Part shown: positions 41,990 to 50,751 of the stretch, piece by piece
How positions within the stretch are numbered: the first letter of the stretch is position 1
Layout: each line of letters opens with the position of its first letter
Source: Micrococcus sp023147585
GTDB lineage: Bacteria; Actinomycetota; Actinomycetes; Actinomycetales; Micrococcaceae
Direction: 5' to 3'
Assembly: GCF_044872765.1 (NCBI RefSeq)
Contig: NZ_CP085253.1
Span: 2,418,001 to 2,482,000, forward strand
DNA: 64,000 nt
Position numbers and translations under genes: made by a program
Notes under the pieces: model-generated
What the model saw: only the letters and a program-made list of their open reading frames with translations
The model's database searches: none
Told to the model about the DNA's origin: nothing

Positions 41990-43500
41990 TGGCCGAGACC
42001 AAGCACGCGGTGATCGAGTTCATCGAGCCGGGCAGGACGCAGACCGAGGACGCTAAGCGTGCGGCGCGGCAGCTGCGCCGTCGGCTGGAGAAGGAGCGCG
42101 CGGCGGCGCGCAAGGCTGAACAGCTGGACAAGTTCCCGGAGCAGGAGTGGTCCTCGAAAGGGCCGAGGGGCAAGCAGAAACTGCGGGGGTTGAAGGTGCT
42201 CGCCCCCCGGCCGGTGCGCACGACCAGTCACACGGCGGCCACGGCGTACCCGTTCGTGGCCGGCCCCGGTGTGGGCGCCAACGGCCTCTACCTGGGCCGG
42301 GATCAGCACGGCGGTGGAGCGTTCTGCTTCGACCCGTGGGCGCTGTACGAAGCCGGGGTCATCTCGGGGATGTCGATGATGCTGTTCGGGCAGGTCGGCA
42401 CGGGCAAGTCCTCGTTGGCGAAGTCGCTGGCGGTGCGCCAGGTGCTGGCCGGGCGCAAGCTCTCGGTGGCCTCGGACAAGAAGGGTGAGTGGACGCGTGT
42501 GGTCAAGGGACTGGGCGGGACGGTCATCCAGGTCGGTCCGGGCCTGAGCACTCGGCTCAATCCTTTGGACCCGGGGACTCGTCCGTCCACGGACGTGCAG
42601 GGGCACCTGATGACGGATGAGGCGTGGGCGATGATGGTCCGCACCCGGCGGATGTCGATCATCGTGACCCTGGCGAAGATCCTCACGGACCGTGACCTGA
42701 CTTCCCCGGAGCATCACATGCTCTCCCAGGCGTTGGATGAGGCCGTGCGCATCTCCGGGGAGCAGGATCGGGTGCCGGTGATCCCGGACGTGATCGGCGC
42801 GCTCCAGGCCATGCGCCAGGACGGGGACGTCATGGCGGCAGAGGCAGCCTCGGTGATGATGATGACCATGGCGCGGGTGTCCTCGGGTGACCTTGCGGGC
42901 ATGTTCGACGGGGAGACCACCGTGATGATGAGTGCGGAGGCGCGCGCCACGAGCATCGACACCTCGGCCCTGCGTGGGGCGTCCCCGGAGGCGGTGCGCG
43001 TGGTCAACGCGTGCGCCGGCGCCTGGACCGAGGCGATGGTGACCACGCGCGATGGTGGCCAGCGCATCGTGATCTACGAGGAGGGTTGGGACAACATCTC
43101 CTCGGAGGCGGACCTGCGCCGGATGGTGGAGCAATGGAAGCTGGCCCGCGCCTACGGCATCTTCAACATCCTGGTGCTGCACAAGATCGCGGACCTGGAC
43201 ATGGCCGGTGACCGCAGCTCGCGCATGGCCGCGATGGCGAAGTCGTTGCTGGCCGACGCGGACGTGAAGGTCATCTACCGGCAGGACCGGTCGGCGTTGC
43301 AGGTGACGTCCTCGGAAATGGAACTGTCCGACCGGGAGGTGTCCCTGGTGCGGTCTCTGCCCAAGGGCACCGGGCTGTGGCGGCTGGGGGATTCCTCCTT
43401 CGAGGTGAAGAACGAGCTCACGAAGGCGGAGCTGCCGCTGTTCGACACGGACGAGCGGATGGACAAGACCGCCACAGGAGCTGGATCACATGCGGCGTGA
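41989..43500 (+). CDS. VirB4-like conjugation ATPase
   Basis: 503 residues. Walker A is FGQVGTGKSSLAKSL (about 134-145) and Walker B RIVIYEEGWDNISS; between them the sequence has the FtsK/VirB4 pattern LAGRKLSVASDKKGEWTRV. The N-terminal 70 residues are basic and coiled. It would hydrolyse ATP to drive pilus or channel assembly with the SCO6880-like protein. ATG starts within the preceding TGA. It is shorter than typical proteobacterial VirB4 because the N-terminal domain is carried by the separate SCO6880-like protein. Confidence 0.85.
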   Translation: MAETKHAVIEFIEPGRTQTEDAKRAARQLRRRLEKERAAARKAEQLDKFPEQEWSSKGPRGKQKLRGLKVLAPRPVRTTSHTAATAYPFVAGPGVGANGLYLGRDQHGGGAFCFDPWALYEAGVISGMSMMLFGQVGTGKSSLAKSLAVRQVLAGRKLSVASDKKGEWTRVVKGLGGTVIQVGPGLSTRLNPLDPGTRPSTDVQGHLMTDEAWAMMVRTRRMSIIVTLAKILTDRDLTSPEHHMLSQALDEAVRISGEQDRVPVIPDVIGALQAMRQDGDVMAAEAASVMMMTMARVSSGDLAGMFDGETTVMMSAEARATSIDTSALRGASPEAVRVVNACAGAWTEAMVTTRDGGQRIVIYEEGWDNISSEADLRRMVEQWKLARAYGIFNILVLHKIADLDMAGDRSSRMAAMAKSLLADADVKVIYRQDRSALQVTSSEMELSDREVSLVRSLPKGTGLWRLGDSSFEVKNELTKAELPLFDTDERMDKTATGAGSHAA

Positions 43501-45373
43501 ACAGGCAGGGGCGCTCAGCGGCTCCGATGAGAAAGAGCGGATCGCCATCTTCGCGGTCCTGCCGGCCATGGCGCTGTTCGGCGCGTACATCCTGGCGGGC
43601 TTCCTGGCTGGGCGGGTGGAGTGCGGGGCGCCGACCCGTCCGGAGTCGCTGTTCGACACCCTCGGGTTCCTGGGGACCGGGGACCCGGCGGCGTTCGGGG
43701 CGGCGGCGGACGGGTGCACGGCCACTCAGGGCGGGGTGATCGGCTGGATGATCGGGCTGGGGGTGGCCGTGCTCATCGCGGCCGTGACCGCGATGGTGGC
43801 CTGGAACCGCTATCAGCAGTCCGATAAGAAGTTCATCAAGGACCTGCGTCAGCGTGAGGGCTTGGCCCGTGCGGCTGAGATCTCCCGGGCCGTGGGCCGC
43901 TCGGCGGTGTTGAAGCGGGTGAAGAAGGTCCGTCCGTCCATCAAGAAGCCGAAGATCACCGACGGGGCCATGCGTCTGGGCAAGGCCGAGGGGGTGGACG
44001 TGTATGCCTCCTACGAGGAGTCCCTGGCGCTGATCGGTCCGCCGCGCTCGGGCAAGGGTGTTCACCTGCTGATCGGTGCGATCCTGGACGCGCCGGGGCC
44101 GGTGATCACGACCAGCTCGCGCGCGGACAACCTCGGGGCGACGGCGGAGCTGCGCCGGGCGAAGGGTCCGGTGGCGCTGTTCGATCCGCAGGGCCTGACG
44201 GGCCAGCCGTCCACGTTGAAGTGGTCTCCGATCACCGGGTGCGGTGAGCCGCGCGTGGCGAACCAGCGTGCGGCCTCGCTGATCGGGGCCTCGGGTCTGG
44301 GGTCATCGAGCTCGAACGCGGAGTGGCAGGCGCCGGCGATCACGATCATGGAGTGCCTGCTCCACGCCGCCGCGCTGGGGGAGCGCACGGTGGACGACCT
44401 CATGCGCTGGGGCAACAACCCGGCCGAGGCGAAGGAGGCCGTGACGATCCTCTCGGAGCATCCGAAGGCGGCGATGAACTGGAATCTGGTGCTGAAGGGC
44501 ATCATCGAGGGCGATCCGAAGCTGCTCCAGTCGAAGTGGTTCGGCGTGGAAGGCGCGGTGAAGGGCCTCTCGGTCCCCGAGGTGCGTGATGTGCTCCGCC
44601 CGGGGGAGTTCGAGGAGGTCCTGGACATCGACAAGTTCCTGCGCGAGTCCGGCACGCTCTACATCGTGGGCACCAAGACCGGCGGGTCCTCGGCCGGCCC
44701 GTTCCTGATCGCCATGATGGACGCGATCACCGAGCGCGCCCGCGAGCTGGCCGCGAAGTCCCCGGGCAACCGGTTGGACCCGCCGCTGGCACTCGTGCTC
44801 GATGAGATCGCGAACATCTCCGGGGCCTGGCCGGGGCTGACCCAGCTCATGGCCGATGGCGGCGGTGTGGGCATCTGCCCGTTCGCGGTGTTCCAGTCCC
44901 TGGCCCAGGCGCGCAACGAGTGGGGCGACCAGCAGGCCCAGGCCTTGTTCGATGCGGCCACGGTGAAGCTCCAGCTCGGCGGCGCCTCGAACGTCTCGGA
45001 CCTGGAGGCGTTCGCCAAGCTGGCGGGCACACGCCAGGTGATGCGGTCCTCGCGCTCGCGCGGGAAGGACTCGCACTCGGTCTCGGAGCAGGTGCATGAC
45101 ACCGAGGTCGTCACGGTCGCAGAGCTGCGGCGGCTGCCGTTCGGGTGGGGCATGATGATGAACCGCAACGGCCGGCCGATCCTGATGCAGATGACCCGGT
45201 GGTGGGACCGCAAGGACGGCAAGGCGATCAAGGAGGCCGCGGGCCGGTACTCCACGGCGCTGCTGGCCGAGCTGGAGTCCTCCGACCCGGTCTCCTCGAC
45301 GCCGACGGCGGCGGACAAGGCCGAGACGCCGGCGCAGGTGCCGGCTGAGGTCGCCGGCATCCCGGTGCGGTGA
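43490..45373 (+). CDS. VirD4/TraG-like coupling protein
   Basis: 627 residues. Two N-terminal membrane helices (about 18-38 and 82-104) precede the ATPase. Walker A is LIGPPRSGKGVHLL (183-190), the DNA-export type, and Walker B is PPLALVLDEIANIS. The region from about 490 (KLQLGGASNVSDLEAFAKLA) is typical of TraG-like subunits. Coupling proteins bring the relaxase-DNA complex to the channel. No relaxase gene is in the window, so the substrate would have to be supplied elsewhere or is lost. It overlaps VirB4 by 11 bases; aggag is upstream. Confidence 0.9.
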   Translation: MRREQAGALSGSDEKERIAIFAVLPAMALFGAYILAGFLAGRVECGAPTRPESLFDTLGFLGTGDPAAFGAAADGCTATQGGVIGWMIGLGVAVLIAAVTAMVAWNRYQQSDKKFIKDLRQREGLARAAEISRAVGRSAVLKRVKKVRPSIKKPKITDGAMRLGKAEGVDVYASYEESLALIGPPRSGKGVHLLIGAILDAPGPVITTSSRADNLGATAELRRAKGPVALFDPQGLTGQPSTLKWSPITGCGEPRVANQRAASLIGASGLGSSSSNAEWQAPAITIMECLLHAAALGERTVDDLMRWGNNPAEAKEAVTILSEHPKAAMNWNLVLKGIIEGDPKLLQSKWFGVEGAVKGLSVPEVRDVLRPGEFEEVLDIDKFLRESGTLYIVGTKTGGSSAGPFLIAMMDAITERARELAAKSPGNRLDPPLALVLDEIANISGAWPGLTQLMADGGGVGICPFAVFQSLAQARNEWGDQQAQALFDAATVKLQLGGASNVSDLEAFAKLAGTRQVMRSSRSRGKDSHSVSEQVHDTEVVTVAELRRLPFGWGMMMNRNGRPILMQMTRWWDRKDGKAIKEAAGRYSTALLAELESSDPVSSTPTAADKAETPAQVPAEVAGIPVR

Positions 45374-45377
45374 CCTG

Positions 45378-45776
45378 GTGGGCAGGTTTGGACTGCACCG
45401 CACCGGCTCGACGTCGTATCGGGAGTACCTGCGGAGCCAGGCGTGGGGATACCGCAGGGTGCGGTGGTTCGAGCAGTGCCGGCAGGCCGGCGTCGAGCCG
45501 GCCTGCCAGGTCTGCCAGGTGCGCCTGGACGAGGCGGGGACGTTGGACCTGCACCACCTCTCCTATGAGGGCGTGCACCAGGACCCGCAGACCGGGGCGT
45601 GGCAGGCGCGGGAGAAGGACGACGAGCTCATGCCGCTGTGCCGGGAACACCACCAGCGGCTGCACGAAATCATGGACGGACGGAAGGAGTTCTTCGGATG
45701 GAACAGAGCGCGGGCCTCAGTGGTGATCGTGGCCAGGATGATTCGTCAGCGGCGCGGTCAGGCGAGGGTGAGATGA
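45378..45776 (+). CDS. HNH-type protein of the conjugative element
   Basis: 132 residues. The zinc/HNH pattern is PACQVCQVRLDEAGTLDLHH followed by LSYEGV, then DDELMPLCREHHQRLHEIMD, giving CxxC, the HH pair and a C-terminal CxxHH. It is a small HNH nuclease-like domain or a zinc-binding relic of one. It starts at GTG 45378, four bases after the coupling-protein stop, and overlaps the next gene (ATGA). A nicking role in transfer, or an accessory role, cannot be told apart from sequence. Confidence 0.65.
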   Translation: MGRFGLHRTGSTSYREYLRSQAWGYRRVRWFEQCRQAGVEPACQVCQVRLDEAGTLDLHHLSYEGVHQDPQTGAWQAREKDDELMPLCREHHQRLHEIMDGRKEFFGWNRARASVVIVARMIRQRRGQARVR

Positions 45777-46039
45777 ACGGTGATCAGCGGTGTGCGGTCT
45801 GCCAGCGGCAGGTGCCGTTGCGGTGGCACTGCACGAGCGAGGACCATCTGGACCGGGCTGTGTGCTCCAGGGCCGGCGGGACGGGCGTGTGGTTGTGCGC
45901 CACGTGCGAGGAGGCCGCGCACCGGCACATGCGGCTCACGGGCGCCAGCGCGGACGAGGCGTTGGCGGAGGTGCTGGACCGGCTGGCGAGACTGCTCACC
46001 CAGCGGCGCACCTACCGGCGCCATCGCAAGGAGGCCTGA
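45773..46039 (+). CDS. Small Cys/His-rich protein
   Basis: 88 residues with CAVCQ at the start, HCTSEDHLDRAVCS, and CATCEEAAHRH, a spacing that could bind one or two zinc ions and is distantly HNH-like. The rest is a helical tail (SADEALAEVLDRLARLL). It overlaps the upstream HNH gene by four bases and ends just before the DUF4913 gene. I do not recognise a named family. Confidence 0.55.
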   Translation: MNGDQRCAVCQRQVPLRWHCTSEDHLDRAVCSRAGGTGVWLCATCEEAAHRHMRLTGASADEALAEVLDRLARLLTQRRTYRRHRKEA

Positions 46040-46040
46040 G

Positions 46041-46913
46041 ATGGCATCCCCATGGAGCCAGGACGAAGAAGATGACGCCTGGGACGAGATGGCCGCAGGG
46101 ACAGACCGACCGACCGACGGACAGGGGACTCCGCTGCCGTTCGTGGACCCGTCGGTGGCCGCTGAGCTGAGCCAGGACGGGCCGCCGGCGTGGATGGGCA
46201 CCCGGTGGCGGGACATCGAGGCTGAGTACCAGTGGGACGCCTGGAACACGCTGCGCCGCTGGGTGGACTGGTTCGTGGGCGAGTACCGGCTGGGGACCTC
46301 GGTGGTCCCGGTCTGCTGGTTCCGTCATCCAGACGTCACGGCTGAGCTGTACGCGGCGATGTGCATGGAGTACAAGGTCTGGGAGGAGCAGGCTCCCGGG
46401 TTGGGGCCGATGATGATGTGGCACCCGCATGTGGAGATGCTCCAGATGCGGCTGCGCCGCATGGTGGACGAGGCCGGCTGCACGAAGACCGGGGCGCACA
46501 AAGAGCCGGAGGCCTACGGCGCACGCGGGGCGTACCAGATCGACTACGACGAAGCCGACTGGCTGCGCTGGGCGTCCACGGAGCGCGAGCACGAGATGGT
46601 AGAGCGCCCGGAGAAGGGGGTGGGGTACTTTCGGGCGCGGATCGTGGACTCCGACGGCGGCGTGGTGGGGACCTCGAACGTGGTGGCGCTCGGCGCGGCC
46701 GCACAGGTGCAGGACGTTGCCGCGGAGCTCGTAGTGGCCTCGTCCACACCGTCGGCGCCGCGGCTGTCGGTCGCGGTGGCCAGCGGCCGGGACGACCTCG
46801 GGGTGGAGTGGGAGACGTCTCCAGACGGGGAGGTCTGGGATGCTCAGGATGAGGGTGCAAAGGACGATGATGGGGTGAGGGGTCGAGCGGCCCGGGTGGT
46901 GGTGAATGAATGA
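46041..46913 (+). CDS. DUF4913-type protein
   Basis: 290 residues. The core (about 65-140) is Trp-rich: WNTLRRWVDWFVGEYRLGTS, VVPVCWFRHPDVTAELYAAM and CMEYKVWEE, matching DUF4913 found on actinobacterial plasmids and ICEs, usually next to coupling-protein genes. The C-terminal half is less conserved and Ser/Thr-rich. The function is unknown. The ATG is one base from the previous stop, and the last four bases overlap a truncated reading frame. Confidence 0.75.
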   Translation: MASPWSQDEEDDAWDEMAAGTDRPTDGQGTPLPFVDPSVAAELSQDGPPAWMGTRWRDIEAEYQWDAWNTLRRWVDWFVGEYRLGTSVVPVCWFRHPDVTAELYAAMCMEYKVWEEQAPGLGPMMMWHPHVEMLQMRLRRMVDEAGCTKTGAHKEPEAYGARGAYQIDYDEADWLRWASTEREHEMVERPEKGVGYFRARIVDSDGGVVGTSNVVALGAAAQVQDVAAELVVASSTPSAPRLSVAVASGRDDLGVEWETSPDGEVWDAQDEGAKDDDGVRGRAARVVVNE

Positions 46914-47041
46914 GACGGACGGCTGTCGGGGTCTACGACGAGATCGTCCCTGACGCGTCCAGGAGGTACTTCGTCGATGCGAGCGTCAGGTACCTGATGA
47001 AGTCTGCGAGCTCGTCGACGGGGCTGGGATGCCGCTGGTGA
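46910..47041 (+). pseudogene. Truncated last gene of the conjugative element
   Basis: ATG 46910 overlaps the DUF4913 stop (ATGA), as elsewhere in this operon, and encodes RRTAVGVYDEIVPDASRRYF and VDASVRYLMKSAS before running into IS5-derived sequence near 47000 and stopping at 47041. The natural gene must have continued; its remainder is not seen. This is where the element has been cut. Confidence 0.55.
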
Positions 47042-47664
47042 GCCTGATCCCCCCGGCCAGGTGAGGGGACTGCCCGATGCTGCTGTCCCAGAAGAGGAAG
47101 CAGCATGGGCGAGTCTCCTGCTTGGCCGGGGGTGATCAGGCTGACCAGGGGCAGTCCTGCACCATCGACGAGTTGATGGATCTTCGTGCTCAACCCACCT
47201 CGAGAGCGCCCGATCCCATGGTCGGCGGGCTCTTCACGCAGATTCTTGTAGTTCGATCCAGCCCCCTGTGAGGCGCTTCGTGTTCGTCGCATGCTGATGC
47301 GCGCGGGCGATCGTGGAGTCCACCGACACCGACCAGTCCACCAAGCCCTGCGCGTCGGCAGCGGCGCTTAGCTTTGCCAGCACCGTGTCCCAGGTGCCCT
47401 CGGCGGCCAGGCGCCGATGCCAGGTCCACACGGTCTGCCAGGGCCCGTAGACCTCGGGCAGATCCCGCCACGGGATACCACACCTGTACCGGTAGATGAT
47501 CGCCTCGACCATCGTGCGGGCATCGGCGAACGGCCTGCCGGCCCGGCCGGTCCGGGCTGGGAGCATCGGGGCGATCAGCTCCCACTGAGCATCGGAGAGC
47601 ATCTGGTGCCGGGACATGCCTTCCAGGGTGTCAGCCGGCCTCTGGCTTCATTGTCAGACACGCC
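46995..47664 (-). mobile_element. Damaged IS5-family element A with an inverted second fragment
   Basis: The right end is intact: inverted-repeat sequence (ggcgtgtctgaca read on the minus strand) ends at 47664 against CTAG. The left end is missing. Between 46997 and 47068 a piece of a related transposase lies in the opposite orientation (reads ELVDGAGMPLVSLIPP on the plus strand), forming an imperfect inverted repeat with 47104-47177. Confidence 0.75.
47077..47617 (-). pseudogene. IS5-family transposase remnant
   Basis: The first frame (47617 to 47234) reads MSRHQMLSDAQWELIAPMLP then IPWRDLPEVYGPWQTVWTWH and ends at VDSTIARAHQHA plus a short tail. The second, shifted frame continues PADHGIGRSRGGLSTKIHQL and VDGAGLPLVSLITPGQAGDS up to MLLPLL, where homology stops. 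Two overlapping frames joined at a G-run are normal for this group, but the C-terminal catalytic Glu region is absent, so it is inactive. Confidence 0.8.
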
Positions 47665-47668
47665 CTAG

Positions 47669-48604
47669 GGCGTGTTGCTAAAGGATGGTGGCGAGCCAGT
47701 GCAGTGTCGCTGCGAGGCTGAGTCCGGCGTGATAGTTCCGGGCGTATTTGTCCGAGCGCATCGCGATCCCTCGCCACTGCTTGAGCCGGTTGAAGCACCG
47801 CTCCACGACATTGCGTCCCCGATAGCGCTGGCGCTGGTCTTCACCGAAGTCGATCGGTCTTCCTGGGCGGCGGCGCCGGTGCGCGATCTGATCGGCCCGC
47901 TCGGGGATCGTGGCCGCGATGCCATGCCGGCGCAGCCAGGCCCGGTTCGCCTTCGAGGGGTAGCCCTTGTCCGCAATCAGGCGGTCAGGCCGTGTCCGGG
48001 GCCGCCCACGGGCTCCGGCCACGCTGATCTGCTCCAGCGTGGTGGCCAACAGCGAGGTGTCGGCCACCTGCCCGCCGGTCACCACGAATGCCAGCACCCT
48101 GCCCTTGCCATCACAGACCAGATGAGACTTCGTCGTCAGACCGCCACGGGAGCGTCCGATCGCGTGGTCGGCCGGCTCTTTCCCGGACTTGTTGTAGTTC
48201 GCCAGAGCCCCCTGTGGGGCGGGGCAGGGTCGCCCCGTGCTGGTGGACGCGCACGATCGTGGAATCGATCGAGGCCACCCAATCCAGCTCGCCGGCCTGC
48301 TGTGCCATCGACTGAGTACGCTCGAGCACCTGCTCCCACACACCCTGTGCGGCCCAACGGGTGAAGTTCTTGTAGATCGTGTTCCAGTTCCCGAACCGCT
48401 CGGGCAGGTCCCGCCACGGAGCCCCGGTGCGGAAGCGCCATGCGTGGCCTCGACCACCGCGCGTCGATCCACGGGCGGACGCCCGGTGGTCTTCGGGGCA
48501 GGGAACAGCGGGCCGATCACAGCCCAAGCCTCGTCCGAGATGACATCACGCGACATCCCTCAAGACTGGCGCACCCAAAGCTTGAAACCCTTTAGCAACA
48601 CGCC
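47669..48604 (-). mobile_element. IS5-family element, copy 1 (936 bp)
   Basis: Terminal inverted repeats begin ggcgtgttgctaaagg on the left, with the complement at the right end (cctttagcaacacgcc). CTAG is found on both sides (47665-47668 and 48605-48608), the YTAR-type 4-bp target expected for the IS5 group. It is nearly identical to the copy at 54510-55446. Confidence 0.92.
47678..48556 (-). pseudogene. IS5 transposase copy 1, inactivated by a frameshift
   Basis: Starts MSRDVISDEAWAVIGPLFPA, but near 48444 one G is missing compared with copy 2 (tgcgtggcc against acgcggtggcc). The frame then reads nonsense until ANYNKSGKEPADHAIGRSRG. The correct middle (WRFRTGAPWRDLPERFGNWN) is found in another frame. 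The catalytic DDE pieces are all present in fragments. It therefore cannot make transposase but could be moved by copy 2. Confidence 0.85.
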
Positions 48605-48650
48605 CTAGGCCGCCGAAACGTGGGTTCGATCGAGCATCCTGCTGATAGGG

Positions 48651-48699
48651 TTGCACAACGTTGATTGCCTTGATGTATGATGACTAATCATGAGCAATC
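48651..48699 (+). promoter_or_regulatory. Promoter and operator-like palindromes of the helicase operon
   Basis: -35 ttgcac 48651-48656, a 19-bp spacer and -10 tatgat 48676-48681 put the transcript start one to three bases before ATG 48690, so the mRNA is probably leaderless. Two nested inverted repeats cover the -10 and start: atgat/atcat (48677-48681 with 48687-48691) and gattgc/gcaatc (48663-48668 with 48694-48699). The MerR-type HTH at the N-terminus of the first protein is an obvious candidate to bind there. Confidence 0.65.
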
Positions 48700-50747
48700 A
48701 GTACGACGACTACCTCACCATCGCGCAGGCCGCCGCCTATGTGGGCGTCTCGGCGGCCACGTTGCGGCGGTGGGACGCTGCGGGCACGCTCACCGCCGTT
48801 CGTCGCCCAGGCAGCCAGTACCGCTTCTATCGCATCGCCGACCTGGAGCCGTTCCGCCTCGAATACAACACCGCAGAGAAGGCCAAGGACGTGGTCGCTG
48901 GCTTCTTCGACGCCGCAGAGGCCGTGATCGACGGCAACCCACAGCTGCGCGAACCTCAGAAGGAGGCCTACGAGGCTGCCGCGGAGCACTTCACCCGGAA
49001 AACAACTCCGGCGATCATCCAGCTGCCGGTGGGCTGCGGCAAGACAGGCGTCGCGGCGATCCTTCCCTTCGGCCTCTCTCACAAGCGGACGCTCATCATC
49101 GCGCCGAACACAACCATCCGGCAGGGTCTCTACGCCGACCTGAACATCTCGAACGCCTCCTGCTTCTGGAAGAAGGCAGGCGTCCTCGACTCCTTCACGT
49201 CCGGGCCGTTCACAGCGCTGGTCGACGGCCCCAAGGCCAACATGGATGACTGCGTGAACAGCCACATCGTCGTCGCCAACATCCAGCAGCTCGCCAGCAG
49301 CGCCGACCGCTGGCTGTCACAGTTCCCAAGCGACTTCTTTGACCTCGTCATCATCGACGAGGGCCACCACGTCGCCGCCGAGAGTTGGCAGAAGGTCGTG
49401 CGGTCGTTCCCCCAGGCGCGCTTCGTCAGTCTGACTGCGACACCTTTCCGTGCCGACAACAAGGAACTGCTGGGAGAGCTGGTCTATCGCTACCCCTTCG
49501 CCCGCGCCATGCTCAACGGCTACATCAAGCACATCGTCTCCGCCTCAGCACATCCAGCCGAGATCACCTTCACCACGCGCGGCGAAAGCGACACATATAC
49601 GCTGGAGAAGATCCTCGAGCTGAAAGAGGAGGCCTGGTTCCGTCGCGGCGTCGCGCTCTCGGACGAGTGCAACCGCCACATCGCCGAGAAGGCGGTCGAG
49701 AAGCTCCAGTCGCTCCGGGCGGCGACTGGATTTCCTCACCAGATCGCCGCGTCAGCGATGTCGATCGATCACGCCGATCAAGTGCGCGCGATCTTCCAGG
49801 AGATGGGACTGCAAGCCGAGACCATCCACAGCAACCTCGCTGACGACCGGAAGACCGCGGTGCTGGCCAAGCTCCGCAACAACCAGATCGACGTCATCGT
49901 GCAGGTCGCCATGCTCGGCGAAGGATTCGACCATCCCCCACTGAGCGTGGCAGCCATCTTCCGCCCCTACCGTTCACTGTCGCCCTATATCCAGTTCGTC
50001 GGCCGCGTGATGCGCACCGTCGACCTAAACGACCCGAACAGTCCCAACAACCAGGGCTTCGTTGTCTCCCACGTCGGCCTCAACAACGAGGAGCAGTGGG
50101 ATGAGTTCCGCGACCTCGATACCCAGGACCAGCAGATCGTTCGAGGTTGGGCTCGTGGAGAAGGAGCCGACTCGACCGGACGAAACGGCAACGGCGACCC
50201 GGAACATGCGGCGCAGCGCTTCGACGACCCTGTGGCACAGGACGAGCGCCTCAGCCACTTCCTCAATCGCTCGTTCCTAGACCCCAACGACGACCGAGTC
50301 ATCGAAGAGATGCTCGACGCCAAGGGACCGGGCGGCTTCTCGTTCCGCGAGCTCGGCATCACTGCGGACGTGCTGCGGGCGCAGTTGTCTCACCGCAAGG
50401 AACACGAGGAGGAGCCCGCCGACTCGATGCCGGTCCAGCCACAAGTGCGGCGGCAGACGCTTCGGAGTCGGCTCGACAGCCGTTCAAAGTCGATCCATCA
50501 GCGCATCCTCGCCGACCTCGGCCTAGCCCGCGCCGGCTTCGACATGCGCCGATCCATCAAGGGAGCGCGCGGCAACAACGCCGACGCTCTCTACGTCCTA
50601 CTGAACCGCGAGATCAACACCTTCGCCGGGCATGGAAAGAAGAGTCGAGACAAGTGGACACTCGACCAGCTGCAAGCCGCCTATGACTCGCTCGACGAGA
50701 TCGGAGACCAGGTGGCCAAGACGATCAGAACAGCGATTGAGGAGTGA
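48690..50747 (+). CDS. MerR-type HTH fused to SF2 DEAD/DEAH-like helicase
   Basis: 685 residues. Residues 8-50 form a MerR/excisionase-like helix-turn-helix (YLTIAQAAAYVGVSAATLRR then WDAAGTLTAVRRPGSQYRFY). The helicase follows: Walker A IQLPVGCGKTGVA (113-120), DEGH box LVIIDEGHHVAAESW (223-226), motif III SLTATPFRAD (248-254), motif V VAMLGEGFDHPPLS (406-416) and motif VI YIQFVGRVMRTVD (435-443). A 230-residue C-terminal extension is unassigned. Composition is visibly less GC-rich than the host. It heads a three-gene operon with a Cys-rich small protein and an HNH protein; nucleic-acid surveillance or defence is inferred from this context. Confidence 0.88.
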   Translation: MSNQYDDYLTIAQAAAYVGVSAATLRRWDAAGTLTAVRRPGSQYRFYRIADLEPFRLEYNTAEKAKDVVAGFFDAAEAVIDGNPQLREPQKEAYEAAAEHFTRKTTPAIIQLPVGCGKTGVAAILPFGLSHKRTLIIAPNTTIRQGLYADLNISNASCFWKKAGVLDSFTSGPFTALVDGPKANMDDCVNSHIVVANIQQLASSADRWLSQFPSDFFDLVIIDEGHHVAAESWQKVVRSFPQARFVSLTATPFRADNKELLGELVYRYPFARAMLNGYIKHIVSASAHPAEITFTTRGESDTYTLEKILELKEEAWFRRGVALSDECNRHIAEKAVEKLQSLRAATGFPHQIAASAMSIDHADQVRAIFQEMGLQAETIHSNLADDRKTAVLAKLRNNQIDVIVQVAMLGEGFDHPPLSVAAIFRPYRSLSPYIQFVGRVMRTVDLNDPNSPNNQGFVVSHVGLNNEEQWDEFRDLDTQDQQIVRGWARGEGADSTGRNGNGDPEHAAQRFDDPVAQDERLSHFLNRSFLDPNDDRVIEEMLDAKGPGGFSFRELGITADVLRAQLSHRKEHEEEPADSMPVQPQVRRQTLRSRLDSRSKSIHQRILADLGLARAGFDMRRSIKGARGNNADALYVLLNREINTFAGHGKKSRDKWTLDQLQAAYDSLDEIGDQVAKTIRTAIEE

Positions 50748-50751
50748 ACCG

